Origin: Dermatophilus congolensis
Lineage (GTDB): Bacteria > Actinomycetota > Actinomycetes > Actinomycetales > Dermatophilaceae
Assembly (NCBI GenBank): GCA_030538115.1
Contig: JAUNUP010000012.1
Location: forward strand, 4,885-68,884
Length of the DNA stretch: 64,000 nucleotides
Reading direction: 5' to 3'
Below the pieces are notes generated by a model. It was not told where the DNA came from, did not search any database, and worked only from the letters and a program-made list of their open reading frames with translations. Shown one piece after another: positions 16,988-26,244 of this stretch. The translations under genes were made by a program, and so were the position numbers. Each line of letters opens with the position of its first letter. Position 1 is the first letter of the stretch.

Positions 16988-18187
16988 TCAGCCGATGATC
17001 TCGTTGTAGACGGCCATCGTCTTGTCGCCGATGGAGTGCCACGAGAACTCCTCGACCGCACGCTTACGGCCGTTGATGCCGTACTGGCGGGCACGGTCGA
17101 CGTCGCTGACTGCCTCGTTCATCGCAGCCGCGAGGTCGATGACCCACTTGTTCTCGTCGATCGGGGTGCCGGTGCCGTCTTGCACCTGCTCGATGTCGAC
17201 CAGCCAGCCGGTCTCGCCAGGCACGACCACGTCGGGGATACCGCCCGTGCGGGTGGCGACGACGGGGATCTCGCAGGCCATCGCCTCGAGGTTGACGATG
17301 CCGAGCGGCTCGTACACCGAGGGGCAGGCGAACACGGTCGCGTTGCTCTCCAGGGCGATGACCTTGTCGCGCGAGAGCATCTCGGGGATGTAGACGACGC
17401 CCTCGCGGGTCGCCTTCAACTCGTCGATGAGGCCGGCGATCTCGCGGCCGATCTCAGGCGTATCGGGGGCACCGGCGCAGAGCACGAGCTGCACGTCCGG
17501 CGGCAGTTCTTTGGCCGCGCGGAGCATGTACGGCAGGCCCTTCTGACGGGTCTGGCGGCCGACGAAGATGACCGAGCGGCCGTCGGGGTCGACGCCCAGG
17601 CTGCGACAGATGTCTTTACCCGCGTCGGAGTGGTCGGCCTTCCACATCTCGGAGTCGATGCCGTTGTGCACGACCTTGACCCGGTCGGGGTCGATCGACG
17701 GGTAGCACTTGAGGATGTCGGAGCGCATGCCGTGGCTCACGGCGATGACCGCGGCAGCGGCCTCGTACGCCGTCTTCTCCACCCACGACGACACCCGGTA
17801 CCCGCCGCCGAGCTGCTCGGCCTTCCACGGACGCAGCGGCTCGAGGCTGTGCGCCGAGATGACGTGCGGGATGCCCGCGAGCAGCGACCCGATGTGGCCC
17901 GCCATGTTCGCGTACCAGGTGTGGCTGTGCACAAGGTCGGCACCCTCGACATCCGCGGCGATCGCGATGTCGACCCCGAGGGTCTTCAGCGCCGCGTTGG
18001 CGTTCGCCAGCTCCGGCAGGTCGGGGTAGCCCGTCGTGCCCGGCTCGTCGGCCGGCGAACCGAACGCGCGCACCCGCACGTCGATGTCTCCGCGGGCCCG
18101 AAGGGCCTTGACCAGCTCCTCGACGTGCACGCCTGCGCCGCCGTATACGTTGGGTGGGTACTCTTTGGACAGGATGTCTGCTCGCAC
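16988..18187 (-). CDS. glgA: Glycogen synthase / alpha-maltose-1-phosphate synthase (GT4)
   Basis: A 399-residue GT-B glycosyltransferase of family GT4. The acceptor/nucleotide loop is KEYPPNVYGGAGVHVEEL near the start. The C-terminal donor site reads FACPSVYEPLGIVNLEAMACE, with the family E-x7-E. In actinobacteria this type has been called GlgA, and in mycobacteria it is now regarded as GlgM, making maltose-1-phosphate from ADP-glucose. The two cannot be separated from sequence alone. It is divergent from glgC, which supplies ADP-glucose. The GTG at 18185-18187 was chosen because it gives the usual family N-terminus; the frame continues open upstream without similarity. Confidence 0.9.
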   Translation of the reverse strand: MRADILSKEYPPNVYGGAGVHVEELVKALRARGDIDVRVRAFGSPADEPGTTGYPDLPELANANAALKTLGVDIAIAADVEGADLVHSHTWYANMAGHIGSLLAGIPHVISAHSLEPLRPWKAEQLGGGYRVSSWVEKTAYEAAAAVIAVSHGMRSDILKCYPSIDPDRVKVVHNGIDSEMWKADHSDAGKDICRSLGVDPDGRSVIFVGRQTRQKGLPYMLRAAKELPPDVQLVLCAGAPDTPEIGREIAGLIDELKATREGVVYIPEMLSRDKVIALESNATVFACPSVYEPLGIVNLEAMACEIPVVATRTGGIPDVVVPGETGWLVDIEQVQDGTGTPIDENKWVIDLAAAMNEAVSDVDRARQYGINGRKRAVEEFSWHSIGDKTMAVYNEIIG

Positions 18188-18359
18188 ACTGCGAACCCTA
18201 GTTGCGGGCAACCCTGACCGGACAGGGTTGCAGCGAATTGCCCGGTGAGACGCTATGAGGGCGCCCCGGAGACCCTTGATTCGCACGTTCCGCGCCATTG
18301 CCAACACTTGTTTCTTCTTGGCCCTCCCCGATGCGTCGATAACGGCCTAGATTCGAGCT

Positions 18360-19616
18360 ATGCGCGGAAATAAGCGGAACCCCAAAGTCCTGGCCATCGT
18401 GCTGGCCGGAGGTGAGGGCAAGCGCCTCATGCCCCTCACCGCCGACCGCGCCAAGCCTGCTGTCCCCTTCGGCGGCGTCTACCGGTTGATCGACTTCGCC
18501 CTGAGCAACGTGGTGAACTCCGGCTACCTCAAGGTCGTCGTGCTCACCCAGTACAAGTCGCACTCACTCGACCGGCACGTGACCACCACGTGGCGCATGT
18601 CGACCCTGCTCGGCAACTACGTGGCGCCGATTCCCGCGCAGCAGCGCATGGGCAAGCAGTGGTACATGGGTAGCGCCGACGCGATCTACCAGAGCCTGAA
18701 CACCCTTGACGACGAGCGTCCCGACATTGTCGTCGTGGTGGGCGCCGACCACGTGTACCGCATGGACTTCAGCCAGATGGTGCGCCAGCACATCGACACC
18801 GATGCCGGCATCACCCTGGCCGCCATCCGCCAGCCGATTTCTTTGGCCGACCAGTTCGGTGTCATCGAGGTCGACGACAACGACGTGCGCAAGATCGGGC
18901 GCTGGCGCGAGAAGCCGAGCGACGCCAAGGGTCTGCCCGACTCGCCCAACGAGGTGCTGGCCTCGATGGGTAACTACGTCTTCGACGCCGACGTGCTGCG
19001 CGATGTCATCACCTCCGACGCGGAGAAGGACGACAGCAAGCACGACATGGGCGGCGACATCGTGCCGTACTTCGTCGACAAGGGCGAGGGCTGGGTCTAC
19101 GACTTCAACTACAACGAGATCCCCGGTGCAACCGACCGTGACCGTGCCTACTGGCGTGACGTCGGCACCATCGACTCGTACTACGAGGCGAACATGGATC
19201 TCATCCAGATCCACCCGATCTTCAACCTCTACAACTACGAATGGCCGCTGTACACCAGCTACAGCCACTCGTACCCGCCGGCGAAGTTCGTGCACAACGA
19301 AGAAGGCCGCCGCGGCGAGGCGACGAACTCGATCGTCTCCCCCGGCACGATCATTTCGGGTGGTCACGTCACCGGCTCGATCGTGTCGCCCGGTGTCATC
19401 GTCAACAGCTACAGCACCGTCGACCACTCGGTTCTTCTCGACGGCGCGGTCGTCGGCCGTAAGGCCGAGGTTCGCAAGGCGATCCTCGACAAGAACGTCG
19501 TGGTCGAGCCCGGCGCCCAGGTGGGGGTCGACCTCGATGCCGACCGCGCGCGTGGCTTCCACGTGAGTGAGGGCGGCATCGTGGTCGTGCCGAAGGGCAC
19601 AGTCATCACGGCCTGA
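18360..19616 (+). CDS. glgC: Glucose-1-phosphate adenylyltransferase
   Basis: A 418-residue ADP-glucose pyrophosphorylase that makes ADP-glucose from glucose-1-phosphate and ATP, the committed step of glycogen synthesis. The nucleotide-binding [19 protein letters not shown] is near residue 15. Further family segments are [11 protein letters not shown] and the GADHVYRMD loop, and a left-handed beta-helix domain with hexapeptide repeats fills the last 130 residues ([19 protein letters not shown]). Length is typical. There is almost no ribosome binding site in front of the ATG, so translation may be weak or leaderless. Divergent from glgA with about 170 bases between. Confidence 0.95.
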   Translation: MRGNKRNPKVLAIVLAGGEGKRLMPLTADRAKPAVPFGGVYRLIDFALSNVVNSGYLKVVVLTQYKSHSLDRHVTTTWRMSTLLGNYVAPIPAQQRMGKQWYMGSADAIYQSLNTLDDERPDIVVVVGADHVYRMDFSQMVRQHIDTDAGITLAAIRQPISLADQFGVIEVDDNDVRKIGRWREKPSDAKGLPDSPNEVLASMGNYVFDADVLRDVITSDAEKDDSKHDMGGDIVPYFVDKGEGWVYDFNYNEIPGATDRDRAYWRDVGTIDSYYEANMDLIQIHPIFNLYNYEWPLYTSYSHSYPPAKFVHNEEGRRGEATNSIVSPGTIISGGHVTGSIVSPGVIVNSYSTVDHSVLLDGAVVGRKAEVRKAILDKNVVVEPGAQVGVDLDADRARGFHVSEGGIVVVPKGTVITA

Positions 19617-19633
19617 TACGAGGTATTCGACGC

Positions 19634-19677
19634 AAGAGGCCGCCCGCCGCAGCGATCAGCCCGGTGGGCGGCCTCTT
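19634..19677 (+). terminator. Terminator downstream of glgC
   Basis: AAGAGGCCGCCC (19634-19645) pairs perfectly with GGGCGGCCTCTT (19666-19677) around a 20-base loop, starting 17 bases after the glgC stop codon. Confidence 0.75.
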
Positions 19678-19736
19678 CGTGTCCGGTTCGCGAGGCGCGG
19701 GCGCATCTGTGGGCTCGTAGATGACAGGGTTGGGGC

Positions 19737-20918
19737 ATGATCCGCTTCGAACCCTTCGCCGCGCTCCGTTATGCCCCGGGCACCGATCTCGACGCCGTCA
19801 TCGCTCCTCCGTACGACGTGCTTCTGGATGCCGACGTCGATGCGCTGGAGGCGCGCAGTCCGCGCAACATCGTGCACGTAGACGTGCCGCGTGGCGGAGA
19901 CGACCGGTACGAGAAGGCCGCGGCGACCCTCGCCGAGTGGGTGGCCGAGGGCGTGATGGTCCGCGACGACGAGCCGTCGTTCACCCTGTACCGGATGCGG
20001 TTCACCGACGAGACCGGCGCGGCCCGTGACCTGGTGGGCGTGCTGGGGGCGCTGGAGGTCGTCGACGAGGGCGCCGGCGGCGTGCTGCCACACGAGCGCA
20101 CGACGAAGAAGGCGTCGACCGACCGTCTCGACCTCACGCGCGCGACGCGGGCGAACCTCTCCCCCGTGTGGGGCCTGTCGCTCGCGAAGGGGCTCACCGA
20201 GTTGCTCCGTGAGCCGGGCGAGCCCCTCGGTTCGATGACGGTGGAGGGCGTGGAGCACGTGATCGAGCGGGTCACCGACGCGGGCCGGGTGGCGGCGATC
20301 CGTGATCTCGTCGGCTCCGACGACGTGCTCATCGCCGACGGGCATCACCGCTACGGTGTGGCACGCAAGTACCGTGACGAGCAGCGCGACGCGGGCGAGA
20401 ACGGAGTCGGCGAGGGCTCCGAGCTCACGCTCACGTTCGTCGGTGAGATGGTCGAGGAGCAGTTGAGCATCGCGGCCATTCACCGCCTGTACCACGGCAT
20501 CTCGCACGCCGACCTGCGCGCGGCCCTCGAGCGCCGGTTCGAGATCTCTGCGGCCCCGGCTCCGTCGGCCGAGGTGTTGCGTCAGATGGAGGCCGAAGGC
20601 CGCCTCGCCCTCATCGCCCCCGACGGCTCCTGCGAATGGCTCACCCCGCGCCCGGGCGCCTTCGACGGCGTGCGTTCCCTCGACGGGGCGTGGCTCGAAG
20701 ACGCCCTCGCAGACGTCGAGCACGACGTCACCTACCAGCACGGGGTCACCGAAGTGGTCGGGGTTCTCGCCGCTGGCGATGCCGAGGCCGCCGTGCTCAT
20801 CCGCCCGGTCGGCATCGCGGAGATCGAGCGCACGGCGCGCGAGGGGCTCCTCATGCCTCCGAAGTCGACGTTCTTCACGCCGAAGCTGCGCACCGGGTTC
20901 GTGGTGCGTCCGCTCTAG
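19737..20918 (+). CDS. DUF1015 family protein
   Basis: A 393-residue DUF1015 (SerC-cluster type) protein. The start IRFEPFAALRYAPG and YDVLLDADVDALEARSPRNIVHVD match the family's opening, and IADGHHRYGVARKYRDEQ is its most conserved block. It is sometimes encoded near serine or lipid metabolism genes, but its biochemical role is unknown. The His-rich GHHRY loop may bind phosphate or metal. The full length is typical. It is monocistronic with glgC upstream beyond a terminator and a convergent GNAT gene downstream. Confidence 0.88.
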   Translation: MIRFEPFAALRYAPGTDLDAVIAPPYDVLLDADVDALEARSPRNIVHVDVPRGGDDRYEKAAATLAEWVAEGVMVRDDEPSFTLYRMRFTDETGAARDLVGVLGALEVVDEGAGGVLPHERTTKKASTDRLDLTRATRANLSPVWGLSLAKGLTELLREPGEPLGSMTVEGVEHVIERVTDAGRVAAIRDLVGSDDVLIADGHHRYGVARKYRDEQRDAGENGVGEGSELTLTFVGEMVEEQLSIAAIHRLYHGISHADLRAALERRFEISAAPAPSAEVLRQMEAEGRLALIAPDGSCEWLTPRPGAFDGVRSLDGAWLEDALADVEHDVTYQHGVTEVVGVLAAGDAEAAVLIRPVGIAEIERTAREGLLMPPKSTFFTPKLRTGFVVRPL

Positions 20919-21003
20919 GCACGGCCTGAGTCACAACGAAGGTTGTATTCCCCGGCCCGGGCGGCACCCGCCTGGCCACACCCGGGCCGAGGAAGATCGT
21001 GGG

Positions 21004-21723
21004 TCAGCGGCGCTCTGGGCGCGAGCTGAAGTGCTGCACGCTGCCGACGTGCACGAAGCCGGATGCCAGGTAGGCGGCCACGGCCGGGGCGTCTCCGGCG
21101 AAGACCGGGGAGGCGATGAGTTCGTTCTCGGGCACCGACGCCAGCGCGCGGGCGAGCAACTCGACTCCGTGCCCGTCGCCGCGCCGATCGGGTGCCACGT
21201 CGACGCTCACCTCGCGTAGGCCACCGACTCCGCGGGCCAAGATCACGAGGTCGTGGTCGTCGTGGTCGGGGCGACCCATCACCTGCACGTCGGTGAGGAT
21301 GCGCTTGGCGTGCTCGGCCGCAGGCCGGTGGGCTAGGTCGGGGCGGCTGACCAGGGCATCCGCGCCGCCGCTGTCAGAGCCTCGGCCCGCTCCCAGAAGA
21401 AGCATGTCGTGGCTGCCGATCCAGCCCGAAGGCCCGGCGAGCTGCGTCAGCACACGCGGGCTCGCGGCATTGCCCCACCCGTCGACGCCCAACTCGGTGA
21501 GCTGAACGTCGGTGAAGTCGTACGACACCGCGAGAACTGCGTGGCCGGCGAACGAGAGCACCGCCTGGATGTGCTGCGACCAGGGCGAGACCCGCATCCA
21601 GCTACCGTCGGCAACCGGCGGCGTGCCTGCAGCGACGCCCCGCAGGAATCGCGCCAGCGGGTGACGCGCGGGGGTCCAGATCGCCTCCCCACCGGCGAGG
21701 GCTGGAGCAGTCATGACGGTCAT
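21004..21723 (-). CDS. GNAT-family N-acetyltransferase
   Basis: A 239-residue protein. The C-terminal half has the GNAT fold with the acetyl-CoA pyrophosphate loop DRRGDGHGVELL and an ending typical of these enzymes (YLASGFVHVGSVQHF). The N-terminal 110 residues (EAIWTPARHPLARFLRG and so on) are not recognisable as a second GNAT domain and may bind substrate. The substrate is unknown. The gene is isolated on the minus strand between the convergent DUF1015 gene and the upstream fab pair. Confidence 0.8.
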   Translation of the reverse strand: MTVMTAPALAGGEAIWTPARHPLARFLRGVAAGTPPVADGSWMRVSPWSQHIQAVLSFAGHAVLAVSYDFTDVQLTELGVDGWGNAASPRVLTQLAGPSGWIGSHDMLLLGAGRGSDSGGADALVSRPDLAHRPAAEHAKRILTDVQVMGRPDHDDHDLVILARGVGGLREVSVDVAPDRRGDGHGVELLARALASVPENELIASPVFAGDAPAVAAYLASGFVHVGSVQHFSSRPERR

Positions 21724-21933
21724 CGAGAGATCCTCGTCTCGCAGTTCGGAAGGGTCGATACCCTCCTCCGGGCCTGAGTGTCACGGTCGAATCCGTGCAT
21801 CTCATCGAACACATCGACGGCTCAGCGCGATTGATAAGCGAATCCGCACATCCCCTATCACATGAGGAGAAACGCACAGACACATCGGAGCTCGCCCGGG
21901 GCTCTCGATAGCGGTAGTTCGCGGGCACGAGAA

Positions 21934-21966
21934 GACCCCACGGCGGGCCTGGCTCGCCGTGGGGTC
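21934..21966 (-). terminator. Terminator downstream of fabI
   Basis: A perfect 12-bp stem (21934-21945, GACCCCACGGCG, with 21955-21966) with a 9-base loop begins 17 bases past the fabI stop codon. Confidence 0.75.
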
Positions 21967-21983
21967 CCGAATTCGGTTGCGGC

Positions 21984-22742
21984 TCAGCCGCCCATGCTGT
22001 GGAAGCCGCCGTCGACGTGGATCATTTCGCCCGTCGTCGCCGGGAACCAGTCGGAGAGCAGCGCGACGCAGCCCTGGGCGGCCGGAGTCGGGTCGGCGAT
22101 CTCCCAGCCGAGCGGCGAGTGGTCGCCCCACTGCGCGAACCGCGAGAACGCGGGGATGGAATTGGCCGCGGTGGTGCTGATCGGGCCGGCGGCGATGAGG
22201 TTGCAGCGAATGCCCTTGGGCCCCAAGTCGCGTGCCACATACCGGGAGGTCGATTCGAGCGCGGCCTTGGCGACACCCATCCAGTCGTACCCGTTCCACG
22301 CGACCGTCGCGTCGAGGGTCAGGCCCACGATCGAACCGCCCGGCTGCATCATCGGCTCAGCCGCCTTGGCGAGCGCCTTGAGCGAGAAGGCCGAGATCTG
22401 CATCGCGGGCGCCACGTCCTCCCACTCCGCGCCCATGAAGTCGAACGCGGCCTTGGGTGCGAAGCCGATCGAGTGCACGACACCGTCGATGCGGTCGGCG
22501 TGCTCACCGACCCGCTCGGCGAAGGAGGCGAAGTCCTCGGGGTTCGAGGCGTCGAGTTCGATGACCGGCGCCTCTTCGGGCAGGCGGCGCGAAATGGCCT
22601 TGGTGATCTTCGCCGTGCGCCCGAACGACGTGAGGATGACCTTCGCGCCCTCTTCCTGCGCGAGGCGGGCGACATGGAAGGCGATGGACGACTCGGTGAG
22701 TACACCGGTGACGACGATCGTCTTACCTTCGAGAATCGGCAT
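21984..22742 (-). CDS. fabI: Enoyl-[acyl-carrier-protein] reductase (NADH), InhA type
   Basis: A 252-residue short-chain dehydrogenase catalysing the last reduction in each fatty acid elongation cycle. The InhA-like substrate loop VVHSIGFAPKAAF contains the Ser that in mycobacterial InhA affects isoniazid-NAD binding. The catalytic Tyr/Lys pair is in GYDWMGVAKAALE. The C-terminal VDGGFHSMGG is typical. It lies 55 bases downstream of fabG on the same strand, the same order as mycobacterial mabA-inhA, so they are probably co-transcribed. Confidence 0.94.
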   Translation of the reverse strand: MPILEGKTIVVTGVLTESSIAFHVARLAQEEGAKVILTSFGRTAKITKAISRRLPEEAPVIELDASNPEDFASFAERVGEHADRIDGVVHSIGFAPKAAFDFMGAEWEDVAPAMQISAFSLKALAKAAEPMMQPGGSIVGLTLDATVAWNGYDWMGVAKAALESTSRYVARDLGPKGIRCNLIAAGPISTTAANSIPAFSRFAQWGDHSPLGWEIADPTPAAQGCVALLSDWFPATTGEMIHVDGGFHSMGG

Positions 22743-22797
22743 AGCGTTCGGATTTCCTTCCGGGATGTGCGTGGTGGAGAGGGAGGCGTGGGCGCCG

Positions 22798-23511
22798 TCA
22801 GTGCCCCATGCCGAGACCGCCGTCGACGGGGATCACGGCTCCGCTGATGTACCCCGCACCGGGCGAGGCGAGGAAGGCGACGGTCGCGGCCACATCGTCG
22901 ACGGAACCGAACCGTCCGGCGGGAATCTGGCTCTTGTACGTCGCCTTGAGGTCGTCGGAGAGCTCGTCGGTCATCGCGGTGGTGATGAAGCCGGGCGCGA
23001 CGACGTTGGCGGTGATGTTTCGCCCACCCAGCTCGCGGGTGAGCGAACGGGCCACGCCGATGAGGCCGGACTTGCTGGCCGCGTAGTTGACCTGGCCGGG
23101 CGATCCGTTGAGACCGACCACGCTGGAGATGAGGATGAAGCGGCCCTTCTTGAGCCGGATCATGCCCTTGGAAGCGCGGCGGGCGCAGCGGATGGCGCCG
23201 ACGAGGTTGGTGTCGATCACCGAGGTCACGTCGTCGTCCGACATCCTCAGGATGAGTCCGTCGCGGGTGACACCGGCGTTCGCGACGACGACCTCGATGG
23301 GGCCGCCGACGATCTTCTCTGCCTCGTTGAACGCGGCGTCGACGCTCTCGGTGCTGCTCACGTCCATGACGACCGCGTCGAGACCCTCGGGGGCCTGCCC
23401 CGACCTACTGCCCACGACCACGCGGAATCCCGCATCGCGCAGGTGCGTGGCGATCGCGAGACCGATCCCCCGGTTGCCGCCGGTCACCAGTGCTGTCGTC
23501 CCCGAAGTCAT
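22798..23511 (-). CDS. fabG: 3-oxoacyl-[acyl-carrier-protein] reductase (MabA/FabG type)
   Basis: A 237-residue NADPH-dependent short-chain dehydrogenase reducing beta-ketoacyl-ACP. The cofactor loop TGGNRGIG is near residue 10, the catalytic Ser is in ISSVVG, and Tyr/Lys are in NYAASKSGLIG. The C-terminus SGAVIPVDGGLGMGH is that of MabA-like proteins. It precedes fabI, as in other actinobacteria. Full length, ATG start at 23509-23511. Confidence 0.94.
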   Translation of the reverse strand: MTSGTTALVTGGNRGIGLAIATHLRDAGFRVVVGSRSGQAPEGLDAVVMDVSSTESVDAAFNEAEKIVGGPIEVVVANAGVTRDGLILRMSDDDVTSVIDTNLVGAIRCARRASKGMIRLKKGRFILISSVVGLNGSPGQVNYAASKSGLIGVARSLTRELGGRNITANVVAPGFITTAMTDELSDDLKATYKSQIPAGRFGSVDDVAATVAFLASPGAGYISGAVIPVDGGLGMGH

Positions 23512-23670
23512 GTGCTCTCCGATCTAGGGCGTACTAGGGCAGAATCTGCAGATCTCGTCGCGCGACCACTGTGCGCATCGTCAGTCGAACCTAATGCACT
23601 ACCAATCAGTAACAACAGCGTCGGAGAATCCTCTCGCGCAACGAAGGCCGCGCGTCGGTAGGCTGAGTGG

Positions 23671-24168
23671 GTGCCTGCCTCCGAATGGGACGAACGGGTC
23701 GTCCACTCGATCTCGACCGCTCCCGTCTCCGCGGCCGAAGACCAACGGCACCGTGTTCGCGCCTACCTCATCTCGATGTCGATACGCACCGGCTCGTTCG
23801 CACTCGCCGGACTGTTCGGCTTCGTGCTCGACGTTCCCTGGGCGGCATGGGGATTCATGATCGCGGCAGTCGTCCTGCCCTACCCGGCGGTGGTACTGGC
23901 GAACAACCGCGACCGGCACGTGACCGCCCCGACGATCATCAGCCCGATCCGCGGCATCGAAAGCGGTGCACACGAGTCGAGCACCTGGGACGACCCCGAC
24001 GACGATGCCCACCCGTTCGACCGCTTCACCGATCCCGAGGAGGCTGCTGCCTACGCCGCAGCCAGAGACCGCCGCTCACAGGAGATCGCACGCATCGTCG
24101 ACGAGCGCGAGCGCACACCGGGCGCCGAAACCCAGCGCCCCATGCGACGCAACTGGATGTCGGGCTGA
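23671..24168 (+). CDS. DUF3099 family membrane protein
   Basis: A 165-residue protein starting at GTG 23671. It opens with ISTAPVSAAEDQRHRVRAYLISM, typical of actinobacterial DUF3099, followed by two transmembrane segments (about residues 40-58 and 59-76: SFALAGLFGFVLDVPWAAW, then a valine-rich one) and a long acidic cytoplasmic tail. Function unknown. It is convergent with moaA, 44 bases away, and divergent from fabG. Confidence 0.82.
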   Translation: MPASEWDERVVHSISTAPVSAAEDQRHRVRAYLISMSIRTGSFALAGLFGFVLDVPWAAWGFMIAAVVLPYPAVVLANNRDRHVTAPTIISPIRGIESGAHESSTWDDPDDDAHPFDRFTDPEEAAAYAAARDRRSQEIARIVDERERTPGAETQRPMRRNWMSG

Positions 24169-24212
24169 CGCCGCGCTCCTGAATTGCTGATGCTGCTGAG
24201 CCGCTGCCGCGG

Positions 24213-25286
24213 TCAGCCTCCGATCGACGACATCGGACGTGACGGCTGCGTGAAGTCGATGTCGTCGATGCCGTGCCCCTTGCGCTTGCGCCACATCTCT
24301 CCGCGGATGAGGCTCAACAGTTCTCGGTCGTCGGCTCCGTCGCGCAGGGGCGTGCGCAGGTCCATCTCGCCGCGGGCGAACAGACAGTTGCGCACCATGC
24401 CGTCCGCCGTGAGGCGCACCCGGTCGCAGGCGGCGCAGAACGGAGCCGTGACGCTCGCGATGATCCCGACCGTGGCGGGGCCGCCGTCGACGAGAAAACG
24501 CTCGGCCGGGGCGCTGCCCCGCTCGGGCATCGGGGTGAGAGTGAACCGCTCCCCCAGCCGTTGGCGCAGTTCGTCGGCCGTGACCATCTGCTCTCGACGC
24601 CACCCGTGCTGGGCGTCGAGCGGCATCTGCTCGATGAAGCGCAGCTCGTAGCCGCGTTCGAGACACCAGGCGAGAAGGTCGGCGACCGAGCCGTCGTTCA
24701 CGCCGCGCATGGTGACCGCGTTGACCTTGACGGGGGTCAGCCCGGCCTCCGCGGCCGCCCGCAGGCCCGCCTCCACGTCGGCGAACCTGTCGCGGCGGGT
24801 GAGGCGCTTGTACTCCTCGGGGTCGACGGTGTCGAGGCTGACGTTGACGCGGTCGAGCCCGGCCTCGGCCAGCGGTGCGGCCCATTTCGCCAGCGACAGT
24901 CCGTTGGTCGTCATCGCCACGTGCGGGCGCGGTGCCATCGAGGTGAACGCGCTTACGAGTTCGGGCAGCCGCGGACGCAGCAGCGGCTCACCGCCGGTCA
25001 ACCGGATCTTGCGCACTCCCGCGCCGACGAAGATCCGCACCACCCGAACGAGTTCGTCATCGCTGAGCATCTGAGCGGTCTTCATCCACTCCAGCCCTTC
25101 GGCGGGCATGCAGTAGGTGCAGCGCAGGTTGCAGTGGTCGGTCAGCGATACGCGCAGATCCGTGGCCACCCGCCCGAAGCGGTCGTCGAGCAGGCCGGGG
25201 TCGGGTGCCCCCGCGGGCGACACCGCAGGTGACCCCGCGGGCGCTTCAGTGGGCTGGGGGTCTCCGGAATCGGGCTGCTGCGCCAT
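24213..25286 (-). CDS. moaA: GTP 3',8-cyclase (molybdenum cofactor biosynthesis)
   Basis: A 357-residue radical SAM enzyme that starts molybdopterin synthesis by converting GTP to 3',8-cyclo-GTP. The SAM-binding cluster motif CNLRCTYC is near residue 50. The C-terminal [4Fe-4S] site is CAAC...NCLF, and the protein ends in the required Gly-Gly. The first 40 residues are Pro/Ala/Gly-rich and probably disordered. The ATG at 25284-25286 (MAQQPD) was chosen. A longer frame to 25373 overlaps the divergent SURF1 gene start. No other moa gene is in the window. Confidence 0.94.
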   Translation of the reverse strand: MAQQPDSGDPQPTEAPAGSPAVSPAGAPDPGLLDDRFGRVATDLRVSLTDHCNLRCTYCMPAEGLEWMKTAQMLSDDELVRVVRIFVGAGVRKIRLTGGEPLLRPRLPELVSAFTSMAPRPHVAMTTNGLSLAKWAAPLAEAGLDRVNVSLDTVDPEEYKRLTRRDRFADVEAGLRAAAEAGLTPVKVNAVTMRGVNDGSVADLLAWCLERGYELRFIEQMPLDAQHGWRREQMVTADELRQRLGERFTLTPMPERGSAPAERFLVDGGPATVGIIASVTAPFCAACDRVRLTADGMVRNCLFARGEMDLRTPLRDGADDRELLSLIRGEMWRKRKGHGIDDIDFTQPSRPMSSIGG

Positions 25287-25332
25287 CGCGCCAACATAGC
25301 CTGAGCCTGCGCGGTGGAGCGAGGCGGGTAAC

Positions 25333-26196
25333 GTGGCAGCCGTGTGGCGCCTGTTCATGACCCGTCTCCTCACGCCGCGTTGGCTCGGCGCGACGGCCGC
25401 CGCCCTCGCCTTTTTCGCGCTCTGTCTCTTTCTCGGAGACTGGCAGTACGGCCGTCACGAGGCGCGCGCCGCGAACGCCGATCGGGTGGAGCAGCACTAC
25501 TCGGCCGCCCCCGTGCCGGTCGACACGGTCTCACCGGCCGGCGCTACGGGGCTCGCCGAAGCGGAGGAATGGACTCGGGTCACCGCTACCGGCACCTACG
25601 ACCGCGCCGGGCAGCTCATGGTGCGCAACCGGCCGCAGAACATCGTGTACGGGTACGAGGTGCTCGTTCCGCTCGTTCTCGACGACGGCACCGCACTCGT
25701 CGTCGACCGGGGCTGGGTGAAGAACGCCGAACGCGCCGACGTGCTGCCCGATGTGCCTGCCGCACCCGCGGGTCGAGTCACCGTGACGGGCTGGCTACGG
25801 CCCGGCGAGCCGACGGTCGGAGAAGGCCTGCCGCCCGGTCAGATCGCCTCGATCGACCTCGGGCGAGCGCAAGCCGCGACCGGGCACGACCTGCGTTCGG
25901 CCTACCTGGTGCTCGAGAGTGAGAACGACGGCTCCGGTACCGAACCGGCCCGGCCGGCTCCCCTCTTGCCGCCGGACACAGGCCTGGGTGTGCACTTCGC
26001 GTACGCCTTGCAGTGGTGGGGCGCGTCGATCGTCGGGTTCGTCATCGTGTTCGTCTACCTGCGCCGCGAGGTTCGCGACGAATTGCAGGCCGACCTCGCA
26101 TCCGGCACTGACCAAGCCGTGCCCTCGGGCGCAGCAGGTCGCCCCCGCGCGCCCAAGCCGAAGAAGGTTCGGATCTGGGACGAGGAGGACGCCTGA
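25333..26196 (+). CDS. SURF1 family protein (cytochrome c oxidase assembly)
   Basis: A 287-residue inner membrane protein with the SURF1 architecture: an N-terminal membrane segment (about 19-37), a large extracytoplasmic domain with the family motifs EWTRVTATGTYD, RPQNIVYGYEVLVPL and DRGWVKN, and a second membrane segment (about 222-243). SURF1 helps insert heme a into cytochrome oxidase, so it relates to ctaA/ctaB 18 kb away. The start is either GTG 25333 (GGCGG 5 bases ahead) or GTG 25342, which gives a more family-like MWRLF start. The C-terminus is basic. Confidence 0.9.
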   Translation: MAAVWRLFMTRLLTPRWLGATAAALAFFALCLFLGDWQYGRHEARAANADRVEQHYSAAPVPVDTVSPAGATGLAEAEEWTRVTATGTYDRAGQLMVRNRPQNIVYGYEVLVPLVLDDGTALVVDRGWVKNAERADVLPDVPAAPAGRVTVTGWLRPGEPTVGEGLPPGQIASIDLGRAQAATGHDLRSAYLVLESENDGSGTEPARPAPLLPPDTGLGVHFAYALQWWGASIVGFVIVFVYLRREVRDELQADLASGTDQAVPSGAAGRPRAPKPKKVRIWDEEDA

Positions 26197-26244
26197 GCTC
26201 TCGCCGAAGCCTGGTGAGGCCCGGTCAACCCTGGTCACGGATGG